Part shown: positions 23,606 through 32,476 of the stretch, piece after piece | Layout: the number at the start of each line of letters is the position of its first letter | How positions within the stretch are numbered: the first letter of the stretch is position 1 | Assembly: GCA_001942185.1 (NCBI GenBank) | Contig: MKJV01000068.1 | Coordinates: 124,001-188,000, forward strand | Reading direction: 5' to 3' | DNA length: 64,000 bases | From: Pseudonocardia sp. CNS-004 | Lineage (GTDB): Bacteria > Actinomycetota > Actinomycetes > Mycobacteriales > Pseudonocardiaceae | Program-made: the position numbers and the translations under genes | The notes under the pieces: model-generated | What the model was told of the DNA's origin: nothing | The model's input: the letters and a program-made list of their open reading frames with translations, nothing else | Database searches by the model: none

Positions 23606-24668
23606 TCAGTCCGCCTCGACCGGCGCCTCCCCGAACACGGCGAAGCTGACGACCCAGTAGGCGACGTAGAGCGCCAGCAACACGAACCCGTGCCAGCGCC
23701 GCAACCGGCCGGTGTAGAGGAAGTACGCCGAGAGGGAGGTCATGACCACCAGGACCGGGAGGTGCCAGGAGAGCACACTGTCGTCCACGACGACGCTGCC
23801 GGCCAGCAGGATGATGCCGAGCTTCCCGGTCACGCCGAAGACGACGCTGCCGATGACGTTCCCGACCCCGATCTCGGCCGCACCCTTGCGGGTCGGGCCG
23901 ACGGTCAGGAGCAGGTCCTCGAGGGTGAGCACGAGGGTGGCGATGGTGGCGCCGAACAGGGCGCCCTCGATCCCGTAGTCCTCGAGAATCCCTTCGGTCC
24001 CGATGCTGGTCGCGGTGGCGCCGGCGATGAGGCCGACGAGCGCGACGACGGCGAGGCCGATGGCGCCCCAGCCCGGGATCTGCCGCTCCTTGTTGAACGG
24101 CATCATCACCGCGAACGGGGGCTTGTTCGTGGGCTTGTCGGCGGTGGGCTCGTCGGTCACGACGCTCGTCGTTCCGCCGCCACCCACCTCGATCTTCTCG
24201 AGAATCTCCGCATTCCGGAAGACCGGCGTGCTTCTCCTGAGCTCCCGGGAAGCGACGTAGGTGATGAAGAGTACGAACAGCGTCAGGAGCACCACGCCGT
24301 GAACGGGCGTGAGGGGCCCGGTCACGATGAAGGGGGTCAATCACCAACGGTGCGGCGGCAAACAGCGCGATGTACTCGCGCTGGATGTTCACCCTGGTCG
24401 GGCAGATGATCGCGGCGAGGGCGAGCACCACACCGGTCATCGATATCGCCGTTCCGAACACGGTTCCGAGGGCGACCCCGCTGAGGTCCTCGAGGTTCAG
24501 CGCGACCCCGAGGGCGACGTCGTCGAACTCGATCCCGGTGAAGATGATGGCGAGCAGGAACACGGAGATGCGCAGGCCGGCCGCCGCGCCGACGACGTAG
24601 ACGATCAGCTTCTCCGCGCTGTATATCAGCAGTGCCGCTCCGACGATGAAGACGACTATCGACGTCAT
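23606..24668 (-). CDS. Calcium/sodium-exchanger-like membrane protein (one frame change)
   Basis: About 354 residues and roughly ten hydrophobic segments in two homologous halves, as in the CaCA (NCX/CAX) superfamily. The first alpha repeat reads FTGIEFDDVALGVALNLEDL and the second TLVLTLEDLLLTVGPTRKGA then VGNVIGSVVFGVTGKLGI. A hydrophilic loop follows residue 130 (VGGGGTTSVVTDEPTADKPT). The frame changes near 24340. Substrate ion and direction cannot be told. No obvious link to the neighbouring formaldehyde genes is visible. Confidence 0.78.
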
Positions 24669-24748
24669 ACCGGACGCTCCTCCTCGAGACGGCCGAAACG
24701 GTCAGTGCCGAACGGAAACCAAGCTGACGATCGTGCGCAGGGACACCC

Positions 24749-25088
24749 TCACTGCGGAGTCTCGGCGCCGATGCTGGTCGAATCACCGTGCCCGGTGCGC
24801 ACCTCGGTCTCGGGCGGCAGGGGCCTCGGCCGGGTTGAGCAGGATCGGGGCGCCGAAGCGGTCGGCCAGCACCGGCGCCTGGTTGACGTGGTCGTCGTGG
24901 GCATGCGTACACATCACTGCCACGATCGGGCGGTCGCCCACGGCGGCGGCGATGGCGTCCGCGTCGTGCGAGGCGTCGATCACCAGCACCTCGGACCGAT
25001 CGCCGACGATCCAGACGTTGTTCTCCACCTCCCACGTGCCGCCGTCGAGCGAGAACGTTCCCGAGGTGACGACCCGTTCGATGCTCAC
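24749..25088 (-). pseudogene. MBL-fold hydrolase of the mycothiol/formaldehyde pathway, internally deleted
   Basis: The first ~90 residues are a normal metallo-beta-lactamase-fold start: NVWIVGDRSEVLVIDASHDA and the metal motif VMCTHAHDDHVNQAPVLADR. After ILLNPAEA the sequence jumps, with a frame change, to LPPETEVRTGHGDSTSIGAE, which is the usual C-terminal metal-binding end of this protein group. Some 80-90 residues from the middle, including the central TPGHTPGS region, are missing. The ATG overlaps the mscR stop (ATGA), the normal arrangement for this pair. It is either a true internal deletion or an assembly collapse. Confidence 0.75.
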
Positions 25089-26170
25089 AGCACCACGACC
25101 GAGCGCAGCACCTCACCGCGCTCCATGCGGTGGAAGGCCTCCTCGACGTCCTCGATTCCGATGGTCTCGGAGACGAACTTGTCCAGTGGCAGCCTGCCCT
25201 GCAGGTGCAGGTCGATGAGCATCGGGAAGTCCCGGCTGGGCAGGCAGTCGCCGTACCAGGACGACTTGGTCGCGCCACCCCGGCCGAACACGTCGATCAG
25301 CGGCAGCTGGATCGTCATGCCCGGGGTGGGTACGCCGACCAGCACCACGGTGCCGGCCAGGTCGCGGGCGTAGAACGCCAGCTTGAAGGTCTCCGGCCGG
25401 CCGACCGCGTCCACCACGACGTTCGCCCCGTTGCCGTCGGTCAGCTCCTGGATCGCCTTCACGGGGTCGGTCTGCCAGGAGTTGATGGTGTGCGTGGCAC
25501 CGAACTCCTTGGCCCACTCCAGCTTCTTGTCGTCCACGTCGACCGCGACGATGGTGGTCGCACCGGCGAGTTTCGCGCCCGCGATCGCGGCGTCGCCCAC
25601 GCCGCCGCAGCCGATGACCGCGATCGAGTCGCCGCGCCCGACACCGCCGGTGTTGATCGCCGCGCCGATCCCGGCCATCACGCCGCAGCCGAGCAGCCCG
25701 GCCACCTCGGGCTTCGCGGCCGGGTTGACCTTGGTGCACTGCCCGGCGTGGACCAGCGTCTTCTCGGCGAACGCCCCGATGCCCAGGGCCGGGGTCAGTG
25801 GCCGGCCGGAGGCCAGCGTCATCGCCTGCGTGGCGTTGTCGGTGCTGAAGCAGTACTTCGGCTCGCCGCGCCTGCAGGCCCGGCACACCCCGCACACCGC
25901 GCGCCAGTTCAGGATGACGAAGTCACCGGGCGCGACATCCGAGACGCCCTCACCGACCGACTCGACCACCCCGGCCGCCTCGTGGCCGAGCAGGAAGGGG
26001 AACTCGTCGTTGATCCCGCCCTCCCGGTAGTGCAGGTCGGTGTGGCAGACCCCGCATGCCTGGACCGCGACCACCGCCTCACCCGGCCCCGGGTCCGGCA
26101 CGGTGATCGTCTCCACCGACACCGGCTTGCCCTTCGAATGGGCGACAACCCCACGTACCTGCTGCACCAC
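25085..26170 (-). CDS. mscR: S-(hydroxymethyl)mycothiol dehydrogenase
   Basis: A 361-residue zinc-dependent medium-chain dehydrogenase that oxidises the mycothiol adduct of formaldehyde to S-formylmycothiol with NAD. The catalytic zinc motif is [14 protein letters not shown] near residue 38, GHEAAG follows, the structural zinc cysteines are in [15 protein letters not shown] near residue 95, and the NAD-binding motif is [20 protein letters not shown]. The length and the [13 protein letters not shown] segment fit the mycothiol-dependent subgroup. It is coupled to the MBL-fold gene downstream and stands about 0.9 kb from, and divergent to, the PQQ dehydrogenase operon. Confidence 0.9.
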   Translation of the reverse strand: MVQQVRGVVAHSKGKPVSVETITVPDPGPGEAVVAVQACGVCHTDLHYREGGINDEFPFLLGHEAAGVVESVGEGVSDVAPGDFVILNWRAVCGVCRACRRGEPKYCFSTDNATQAMTLASGRPLTPALGIGAFAEKTLVHAGQCTKVNPAAKPEVAGLLGCGVMAGIGAAINTGGVGRGDSIAVIGCGGVGDAAIAGAKLAGATTIVAVDVDDKKLEWAKEFGATHTINSWQTDPVKAIQELTDGNGANVVVDAVGRPETFKLAFYARDLAGTVVLVGVPTPGMTIQLPLIDVFGRGGATKSSWYGDCLPSRDFPMLIDLHLQGRLPLDKFVSETIGIEDVEEAFHRMERGEVLRSVVVL

Positions 26171-26189
26171 GTCTCACTCCCTCTTCCTG

Positions 26190-26418
26190 TCGTCCTGGCT
26201 GTCTGCGTCAGCGCGCGCCCGTGGCCCCGGCCGCGGCGACCGCGCGTCGGATTCCGACGCCGTCTGCGCGCCGGGCCCGTGCCACCACGGGCCCGATCAC
26301 CCGCGCCACCGCGGGAGTGCAACGACGAGGCATTGCCGGTGCGCGTCAGCGCCGCACTCGTCGCGGCCACCGCTTCGGGCAGCATCGGAGTGGTCGCGGC
26401 GTGGTCCAGGTACGTCAT
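26190..26418 (-). pseudogene. N-terminal remnant of a cysteine desulfurase (NifS/IscS-type)
   Basis: From an ATG at 26418 the minus strand reads MTYLDHAATTPMLPEAVAAT then ALTRTGNASSLHSRG, the unmistakable N-terminus of class V PLP cysteine desulfurases. The following residues are Arg/Gly-rich and out of frame with the family, and the PLP-binding Lys and active-site Cys regions are absent. About 320 residues are missing. Confidence 0.7.
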
Positions 26419-26764
26419 GGCGCCCGCTGTCCGGACACCTCGCGAGAACACCGATCCACGTCGTGGGCCACCACCCCGTGCCTCTGACATCGATCGCCTC
26501 CTCGGCTGGCTTCCGGCCGCGCTCCCCGGGCCACGTCCACCCGCGGGTGGGGCCACCGCGTCTTACACCGAACGGCCGGTGCCACAGTCGTGCGGCGGGG
26601 CAACCGGCGCAACCGATCAACCGCCAGCGGAGCGGAAACTCCTACGAGCGGTACCTCTTCGCCAACGAACGGATGGGGGTCAGGCACCTGGGTGTCGACC
26701 TCTTGCCGAGCTAATCCTCCAGACTGTACGGTTCATTTCGCGGAATCGCACTGAGACAAAGGAG

Positions 26765-26848
26765 TTGCAGTGGGAGTACCTCTCCGGCGCCGTCACCAAT
26801 CCAATTCTGGACAATGCGGACAACGCGAACTGTGACAGTGACGCGTAG
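26765..26848 (+). CDS. Possible short peptide gene upstream of the PQQ operon
   Basis: A 27-codon frame from TTG at 26765 ends with TAG at 26846-26848 and reads WEYLSGAVTNPILDNADNAN before a final CDSDA. It uses less GC-rich codons than its surroundings. The AAAGGAG motif directly before it is too close for the TTG but well spaced for a GTG at 26770, which would give a different 21-residue peptide. Neither peptide resembles PqqA. It may be a leader peptide or no gene at all. Confidence 0.2.
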   Translation: MQWEYLSGAVTNPILDNADNANCDSDA

Positions 26849-26953
26849 CTCGATCCACATCCCACCTGGTCAGGCGACGTAGGACCCTCTTGCCCGCATC
26901 GGCCACGGTGGATCGAGCAGGCTCGGTCGAACCGCTGAGCGGTTCGACCGAGC
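26848..26953. promoter_or_regulatory. Leader region with two inverted repeats before the cupredoxin/PQQ-ADH operon
   Basis: A perfect 15-base inverted repeat, arm GCTCGGTCGAACCGC at 26921-26935 and its complement at 26939-26953, is separated by only three bases (TGA). An 11-base repeat, GCTCGATCCAC at 26848-26858 and its complement at 26908-26918, lies just before it. Together they fill the 5' region ending 88 bases before the cupredoxin start. They could be an operator, an attenuator or a structured leader. No T-run follows, so a simple terminator is less likely. Confidence 0.6.
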
Positions 26954-27041
26954 GAGCAGCACAGTATCAACGACAGGTCATCGACGCGTTCTGCGAGATC
27001 GCTCGTATCGGCGTTTCCGGGCCGACGGAGAAGGGTACTCA

Positions 27042-27506
27042 ATGACGACCATTTCGAATGACAGATCGGCCGAGTTGGCCGCGGCCGGCCTCGACGGGCA
27101 GAACAAGCTCACCCTGGGCAGACTGCTCGGCACCGGGACCATCGGGCACGCCGAGGAGCTGCCCGACGGCACGATGCGCGCCACGGTCCGCATCCCCGAG
27201 GACGAGATGTGCTGGGAGCCCGGGATCCTCATCCTGCCCCACGGCGGCACGCTCGAGCTCACGCTCATCAACGACGACAAGAACACGCACTGCTCGGTGC
27301 TGCCCAACATCGGGGACAACCTGGTGATCTGGATGGTGAACCACTCCAAGGGCACGGCCACCCTCAACCTGCAGGGCCCGGGCATCTACTGGTACGGCTC
27401 CGCGACCGGCAACGACGAGGGCCGCGGCCTGACCGGGGCGATCGTCATCGGTGGCGAAGTCCCGCCGGAGGCCAAGCTCGACCGTCCCGCCCAGCCGCGC
27501 CCGTAG
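27042..27506 (+). CDS. Cupredoxin-fold protein lacking most copper ligands, partner of PQQ dehydrogenase
   Basis: A 154-residue protein with the plastocyanin-like pattern TLELTLINDDKNTHCSVLPN and LQGPGIYWYGSATGNDEGRG then LTGAIVIGG. In copper-binding relatives the second stretch reads Y.YHC...H...GM. Here the His and Cys positions are Gly119 and Ser120 and the Met is Leu, leaving only the first-ligand His83. No signal peptide is visible. The gene ends 16 bases before the PQQ dehydrogenase, after a gaaaggagcaggtg ribosome binding site for the next gene, so the two are co-transcribed. It may be a structural or electron-transfer subunit; copper binding is doubtful. Confidence 0.75.
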   Translation: MTTISNDRSAELAAAGLDGQNKLTLGRLLGTGTIGHAEELPDGTMRATVRIPEDEMCWEPGILILPHGGTLELTLINDDKNTHCSVLPNIGDNLVIWMVNHSKGTATLNLQGPGIYWYGSATGNDEGRGLTGAIVIGGEVPPEAKLDRPAQPRP

Positions 27507-27522
27507 CAGAAAGGAGCAGGTG

Positions 27523-29214
27523 ATGACCGAATACGTCGACGCAGGTCAGGCCATCCCCCTGTCACAACTCAGCGCCGTGAAGGGGAGCGCGCCCGCGGTC
27601 GCCGAGAACGTCGACTACGAGCGCATCCTCGAGTCCCGCTCGGAGCCGCACAACTGGCTCACCTACTACGGCACCTACGACGCTCAGCGGTACAGCACGC
27701 TCGACCAGATCAACAAGGACACCGTCAAGCGCCTGGCTCCTGCGTGGGTGTTCCAGGCGGCCATGGTCGGCATGCACTCCGGCGCGTCGACCTTCTCCTT
27801 CGAGGCCTCCCCGATCGTCGTGGACGGGGTCATGTACGTCTCCGGCCCGGACGGCAAGGTCTGGGCCCTGGACGCCAAGACCGGCGAGGAGCTCTGGCGG
27901 TACAAGCACGCCTCCCCGTACGACGTCTCCCTGTGCTGCGGGAACGTCAACCGTGGCGTGGCGGTGGGCCACGGGAAGGTGTACCTCTACACCCTCAACG
28001 CCCACCTCGTGGCGCTCGACGCGACGAACGGCCAGGTCGTCTTCGACAGCGTCAACGGCGACGTGCGCGCCGGGGAGAGCGGCTCCGTCGCGCCGCTGAT
28101 CGTGAAGGACATGGTCATCGTCGGGAGCGCGGGCGGTGAGTTCGGGGTCCGCGGGCACCTGGACGCGTTCGACGCCCACACCGGGGAGCGCCGCTGGCGC
28201 TGCTACACGGTCCCGAAGCCCGGTGAGCCCGGCTCGGAGACCTGGGCGGACAACGGCGAGGCGTGGCAGCGCGGCGGCGCGAACTGCTGGGTCACCCCCA
28301 GCTACGACCCGGAGCTGGAACTGCTGTTCCAGGGCACGGGCAACCCGGCGCCCGACTTCGACGGCGATGTGCGCCCAGGCGACAACCTCTACACCGACAG
28401 CACCATCGCGGTGGACGTGAACACCGGCGAGATCCGCTGGCACTACCAGTTCACCCCGCACGACCTGTGGGACTACGACTCCACGATGGAGAACGTCCTG
28501 TTCGACGCCCCCGACGGGCGCAAGCTGCTCGCACACGCGGACAAGAACGGGTACTTCTTCGTCCTGGACCGGACCAACGGCGAACTGGTCCGGGTGTTCC
28601 CCTTCGTCGACCGGATCACCTGGGGGGAGATCACCCCCGACGGGAAGGTCACCCCGAAGGTGTACCCGGACAAGGAGGGCGAGCCGGTCCACTTCTGGCC
28701 GGGTCCCGCCGGGGGCAAGGAATGGACGCACATGTCCTACAACCCCCAGACCGGGCTGATGTACGTGCCGGTGCAGGAGGTCGGGGCGACGGCCACCCGC
28801 CGGCGCCGCGAGTTCAAGGAGAGCATGCCGTACTGGGGCGCGGCCGTCGCCGTGGACCTGGAGGACTTCTACGGCTACGTGGCCGCGATCGACCCGCTCA
28901 CCGGCGAGGAGAAGTGGCGCTGGCGCAACGAGTACCCGATGTGCGCCTCGACGCTGACCACGGCGGGCGGGCTGGTGTTCCAGGGCACCCCGACGGGTGA
29001 GTTCGTCGCCCTCGACGCCGAGACCGGCGAGAAGCTGTGGTCGTTCCAGTGCGGCAGCGGGCACCACAGCAGCCCCACCCCGTACAGCATCGACGGCCGC
29101 CAGTACATCGCGGTGCCGACCGGGTGGGGTGGCTGGATCGAGGGCTTCCTCCCCGGGTTGCTCGGCAACAACAAGGGCGACGCGCTGTTCGTGTTCGCCC
29201 TGCCCGAGGCCTGA
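27523..29214 (+). CDS. PQQ-dependent alcohol dehydrogenase, lanthanide-type signature, no signal peptide
   Basis: A 563-residue eight-bladed quinoprotein of the methanol/ethanol dehydrogenase family. Key residues are visible: vicinal Cys138-Cys139 (SLCCGN), metal ligands Glu206 (GGEFGVRG) and Asn274 (GTGNPAP), catalytic Asp317 and Asp319 in LWDYDSTMENV. The Asp-Tyr-Asp pair is the hallmark of XoxF/PedH-type lanthanide enzymes; calcium MxaF enzymes have Ala at the second Asp. Tryptophan-docking-type motifs recur (for example DAKTGEELWRYK, DAETGEKLWSF). The N-terminus is MTEYVDAGQAIPLSQL, with a clear ribosome binding site and no export signal. There is no fused cytochrome domain. The PQQ biosynthesis genes follow immediately. 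Confidence 0.93.
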   Translation: MTEYVDAGQAIPLSQLSAVKGSAPAVAENVDYERILESRSEPHNWLTYYGTYDAQRYSTLDQINKDTVKRLAPAWVFQAAMVGMHSGASTFSFEASPIVVDGVMYVSGPDGKVWALDAKTGEELWRYKHASPYDVSLCCGNVNRGVAVGHGKVYLYTLNAHLVALDATNGQVVFDSVNGDVRAGESGSVAPLIVKDMVIVGSAGGEFGVRGHLDAFDAHTGERRWRCYTVPKPGEPGSETWADNGEAWQRGGANCWVTPSYDPELELLFQGTGNPAPDFDGDVRPGDNLYTDSTIAVDVNTGEIRWHYQFTPHDLWDYDSTMENVLFDAPDGRKLLAHADKNGYFFVLDRTNGELVRVFPFVDRITWGEITPDGKVTPKVYPDKEGEPVHFWPGPAGGKEWTHMSYNPQTGLMYVPVQEVGATATRRRREFKESMPYWGAAVAVDLEDFYGYVAAIDPLTGEEKWRWRNEYPMCASTLTTAGGLVFQGTPTGEFVALDAETGEKLWSFQCGSGHHSSPTPYSIDGRQYIAVPTGWGGWIEGFLPGLLGNNKGDALFVFALPEA

Positions 29215-29261
29215 CACCACTCACCGACACGCCGCCGAAACCGTGGAAGGGAGGTGACGGC

Positions 29262-29354
29262 GTGGAGTCCACGACCGAGTGGGAGGCCCCCGAGTTCGAG
29301 GAGATCGGGTGCGCCCCTGAGGTGACGATGTACATCGCCCGCTCGGAGGCCTGA
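29262..29354 (+). CDS. pqqA: PQQ precursor peptide PqqA
   Basis: A 30-residue peptide starting at GTG 29262 after a strong ggaagggaggtg ribosome binding site. It contains EVTMY, the conserved E-x3-Y motif whose Glu and Tyr are cross-linked by PqqE to become PQQ. The preceding APEFEEIGCAP resembles the usual PqqA leader. It lies 47 bases after the dehydrogenase and before pqqB, the normal position. Confidence 0.95.
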   Translation: MESTTEWEAPEFEEIGCAPEVTMYIARSEA

Positions 29355-29372
29355 GCCGACGGGTAGGAGGAG

Positions 29373-29406
29373 GGAGGGGCACCGGACGAGGGTCCGGCGC
29401 CCCTCC
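29373..29406 (+). terminator. Strong hairpin between pqqA and pqqB
   Basis: Arm GGAGGGGCACCGGAC at 29373-29387 pairs with 29392-29406 with one mismatch and a four-base loop, followed only by TTCC. This stable stem lies between pqqA and pqqB. It probably acts as a partial terminator or RNA stabiliser so that the substrate peptide is made in excess over the enzymes. Confidence 0.65.
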
Positions 29407-29457
29407 TTCCGTTCGCATCGCACGACACGCGCCACGGCGCGGGAGGAGGACCCAGGT

Positions 29458-30347
29458 ATGTGGGTGCGGGTGCTGGGCTCGGCGGCCGGAGGCGGGTTCC
29501 CGCAGTGGAACTGCAGCTGCCCGACGTGCGGCGCGGTCCGTGACGGGTCCCGGCCCGCCCGGGCGCGCACCCAGTCGTCGATCGCGGTGAGCCCGGACCG
29601 CCGGCGCTGGTTCCTCTTCAACGCCTCCCCCGACATTCGCGCCCAGTTCGAGGCGTTCCCCGGGCTGCATCCCGGCGACGGCCGGGCCACGCCGCTCCAG
29701 GCGGTGCTGCTCACCGACGCCGAGATCGACCACACGCTGGGCCTGCTGCTGCTGCGCGAAGGGCGCGGCATCCAGCTGCACGCCACGGCGGCGACGCACG
29801 CCACGCTCCGCGACGGCACGCGGTTCCTGGAGACGCTGGAGCGCTACTGCCCGGTCGACTGGCACCCTGTCCTCCCGGGGCAGGACGTGTCGCTGGGCGG
29901 GATCTCCTACCGGGCGTTCGACGTGCCCACGGCCAAGCACGACCGGTTCGGCACCGGGACCGACCGCGGACGGGTGGTGGGCTACCGCCTCACCGACGAG
30001 AGCACCGGCCGTGTGACGGTGTACCTGCCGGGTGTGCAGGAGCTGACGCCGGCCGTGCGCGACGAGCTCGACGGGATCGACTGCCTGTTCGTCGACGGCA
30101 CCACCTGGCACGATGACGAGCTGATCCGGCTCGGTTGGCCGAGAAGACCGCCCGCGACATGGGGCACCTCGCGATCGGCGGGTCCGGGGGGAGCCTCGAG
30201 CTGCTGTCCCCGCTGCCGATCCCACGCAAGATCTACATCCACATCAACAACACCAACCCGATCCTGTTGGAGGACGCTCCGGAGCGCCGCCTCGTCACGG
30301 AGGGCGGCATGCACGTGGCCCACGACGGGCTCGAGGTGGAGGTCTGA
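29458..30347 (+). CDS. pqqB: PQQ biosynthesis protein PqqB (one frame change)
   Basis: About 296 residues, metallo-beta-lactamase fold. The N-terminus [20 protein letters not shown] with a following TC forms the structural zinc-type Cys cluster of Pqq[20 protein letters not shown] replaces the usual HxHxDH metal motif, and [12 protein letters not shown] and [14 protein letters not shown] are characteristic. The frame changes near 30140, after which [20 protein letters not shown] and [10 protein letters not shown] continue to the end. PqqB is thought to hydroxylate a tyrosine-derived intermediate. The ATG follows a gggaggaggaccc site. Confidence 0.93.
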
Positions 30348-30352
30348 GCGCG

Positions 30353-31083
30353 ATGACGACGACGGCTGCGACGACGGCAGCGAGCGGACGCAACGGGACG
30401 ACGGCCCCGGGGACCGCGGCGTTCCTGGAGCGCCTGCGGGCCCACTCGAAGAGCTACCACAGCACCCACCCGTTCCACGTGCGGATGAACGAGGGGACCC
30501 TCTCCCCCGCTCAGATCCGCGGCTGGGTGGCCAACCGCTTCTACTACCAGGAGAACATCCCCCGCAAGGACGGTGCGATCCTGTCGAACTGCCCGGACGC
30601 GAGGTCCGCAGGCGCTGGATCCGGCGGGTCGTCGACCACGACGGGAGCGTCGCCGGGGAGGGTGGCATCGAGGCCTGGCTGCGCTTGGGCGAGGCGTGCG
30701 GGCTGACCCGCGAGGAGATCCTCGACCACCGCCACCTGGTGCCCGGCGTGCGGTTCGCCGTCGACGCCTACGTGACGTTCGCCCGCACGAAGCCGTGGGT
30801 GGACGCGGTCGCGTCGTCGCTCACCGAGCTGTTCGCGCCGGATCTGATGGCCGAGCGGCTGGCCGCGTTCGAGCGCTGCTACACCTGGATCGACCCGGGC
30901 GGGCTGGCGTACTTCCGGGCCCGGCTCGAGCAGGCGCCACGCGACTCCGAACACGCTCTGGAGGTCGTCACCGCGCACTGCCTGACCCCCGACCAGCAGG
31001 ACCGCGCGGTGGAGGCGTTGTCGTTCAAGTGCGACGTGCTCTGGTCCATGATGGACGCGATCGACCAGGCCTATGCCGAATGA
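30353..31083 (+). CDS. pqqC: Pyrroloquinoline-quinone synthase PqqC (one frame change)
   Basis: About 243 residues, heme-oxygenase-like fold; catalyses the final ring closure and eight-electron oxidation to PQQ. Motifs are [40 protein letters not shown] and, after a frame change near 30600, [40 protein letters not shown] and [13 protein letters not shown]. An Ala/Thr-rich N-terminal extension of about 20 residues precedes the domain. The stop overlaps pqqD. Confidence 0.93.
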
Positions 31084-31368
31084 GGCCCCGCCCGCGCTGC
31101 CGGACACGGCGCGGCCCCGCATCGGGCAGCACCTGCGACTGCGCTTCGACGCGCGCGCGGCAAGCACGTCCTGCTCGGCCCGGAGTCGGTGATCGTCCTC
31201 AACGGCACCGCCGCGGACGTCGTCGGCCTGTGCGACGGGTCCCGCACCGTGGCCGGGATCGTGGACGAGCTGCGGTCCCGCTACGAGCGCCCCGTGGACG
31301 ACGAGGTGCGGGACTTCCTGGCCCGCATGGCCGCCCGCCGCCACGTCACCGTCGAGGAGGCGAGATGA
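31073..31368 (+). CDS. pqqD: PqqA-binding chaperone PqqD (one frame change)
   Basis: About 98 residues. PqqD binds PqqA and presents it to PqqE. The family pattern is [20 protein letters not shown] then [37 protein letters not shown] and a C-terminal helix. The frame changes near 31155 inside the [11 protein letters not shown] stretch. The ATG at 31073 overlaps the pqqC end and the TGA overlaps the pqqE ATG, so translation of the three genes is coupled. Confidence 0.92.
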
Positions 31369-32450
31369 CGGAGAGGCCCTTCGGGCTCCTGGCCGAGCTC
31401 ACCTACCGCTGCCCGCTGGCCTGCGCCTACTGCTCCAACCCGCTCGAGCTCGCCGCCTACGACGACGAGCTGTCCACGGCGGACTGGCAGCGGGTGTTCA
31501 CCGAGGCGGCCGAGCTGGGCGTGCTGCAGTGCCACCTCTCCGGTGGCGAGCCGCTGCTGCGCCGCGACCTGGTCGACCTCGTGCGCACGGCCGCCGAGCT
31601 GGGCATGTACACCAACCTGGTGACCAGCGCGATCGGGCTGTCCCGGCCGCGCGCCGAGGCGCTCAAGGCCGCCGGGCTCGACCACGTGCAGATCAGCGTG
31701 CAGGCCGACGAGCCCGCGACGTCGGACCGGATCGCGGGCATCCCGTCGTTCGAGCGCAAGCTCAAGGCCGCCGCCGTGGTGAAGGACCTCGGCTGGCCGT
31801 TGACCGTCAACGTCGTGCTGCACCGGCAGAACATCGACCGGATCGCCGAGATCGTGGCGCTGGTCGAGGAACTGGACGCCGACCGCGTCGAGCTGGCCAA
31901 CACCCAGTACTACGGGTGGGCGTGGCGGAACCGGGCCGCGCTGCTGCCGAGCCGCGACCAGCTCGCCCGCGCCGAGGATGTCGTGCGCGACGCCCGGGCG
32001 CGCCTCGGCGGCCGGATGGAGATCCTGCACGTCCTGCCGGACTACTACAGCGAGTACCCGAAGCCGTGCATGGGCGGGTGGGCGGCGCGTCAGATCATCG
32101 TGACGCCGAACGGCGACGCGCTGCCCTGCCTGGCCGCGCACACGCTCCCGCTCCCCCCGGCCAGCGTTCGCGTGGCCTCCCTGGAGACGATCTGGGACGC
32201 GTCGCCGATGTTCACCGCGTTCCGCGGCACCGGCTGGATGCAGGACCCGTGCCGCACCTGCGAGCGCCGGGAGCTCGACTTCGGCGGGTGCCGCTGCCAG
32301 GCGTTCCAGCTGACCGGCGACGCCGCTCGGGCCGACCCGGTATGCCACCTCTCCCCCGACCACGGGCTGGTGACCGACGCGGTGGAGCAGGCCAACGTGG
32401 GGTCCCGCCCGGTGGAGGAGCTGCTGATCTCCCGCCCGCACCGGGGCTGA
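31365..32450 (+). CDS. pqqE: PqqA radical SAM peptide cyclase PqqE
   Basis: A 361-residue radical SAM/SPASM enzyme that forms the Glu-Tyr carbon-carbon bond in PqqA. The radical SAM cluster motif is CPLACAYC near residue 18 (CxxxCxxC), the SAM motif [10 protein letters not shown] is present, and the SPASM cysteines include those in [30 protein letters not shown] and [20 protein letters not shown]. The length and order are canonical and no frame change is present. It starts within the pqqD stop. Confidence 0.96.
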   Translation: MTERPFGLLAELTYRCPLACAYCSNPLELAAYDDELSTADWQRVFTEAAELGVLQCHLSGGEPLLRRDLVDLVRTAAELGMYTNLVTSAIGLSRPRAEALKAAGLDHVQISVQADEPATSDRIAGIPSFERKLKAAAVVKDLGWPLTVNVVLHRQNIDRIAEIVALVEELDADRVELANTQYYGWAWRNRAALLPSRDQLARAEDVVRDARARLGGRMEILHVLPDYYSEYPKPCMGGWAARQIIVTPNGDALPCLAAHTLPLPPASVRVASLETIWDASPMFTAFRGTGWMQDPCRTCERRELDFGGCRCQAFQLTGDAARADPVCHLSPDHGLVTDAVEQANVGSRPVEELLISRPHRG

Positions 32451-32476
32451 GCAGAGGAGAGGAGGGAGAGCTCGGC

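Noticed and set aside
25130..26848. Plus-strand frame of about 570 codons through the mscR region
   Set aside because: Antisense to the well-supported mscR gene; only its last 27 codons, after the mscR region, were kept as a doubtful peptide.
26921..26953. Inverted repeat as a rho-independent terminator of an upstream gene
   Set aside because: No T-run follows, the loop is only three bases, and there is no well-supported plus-strand gene before it.
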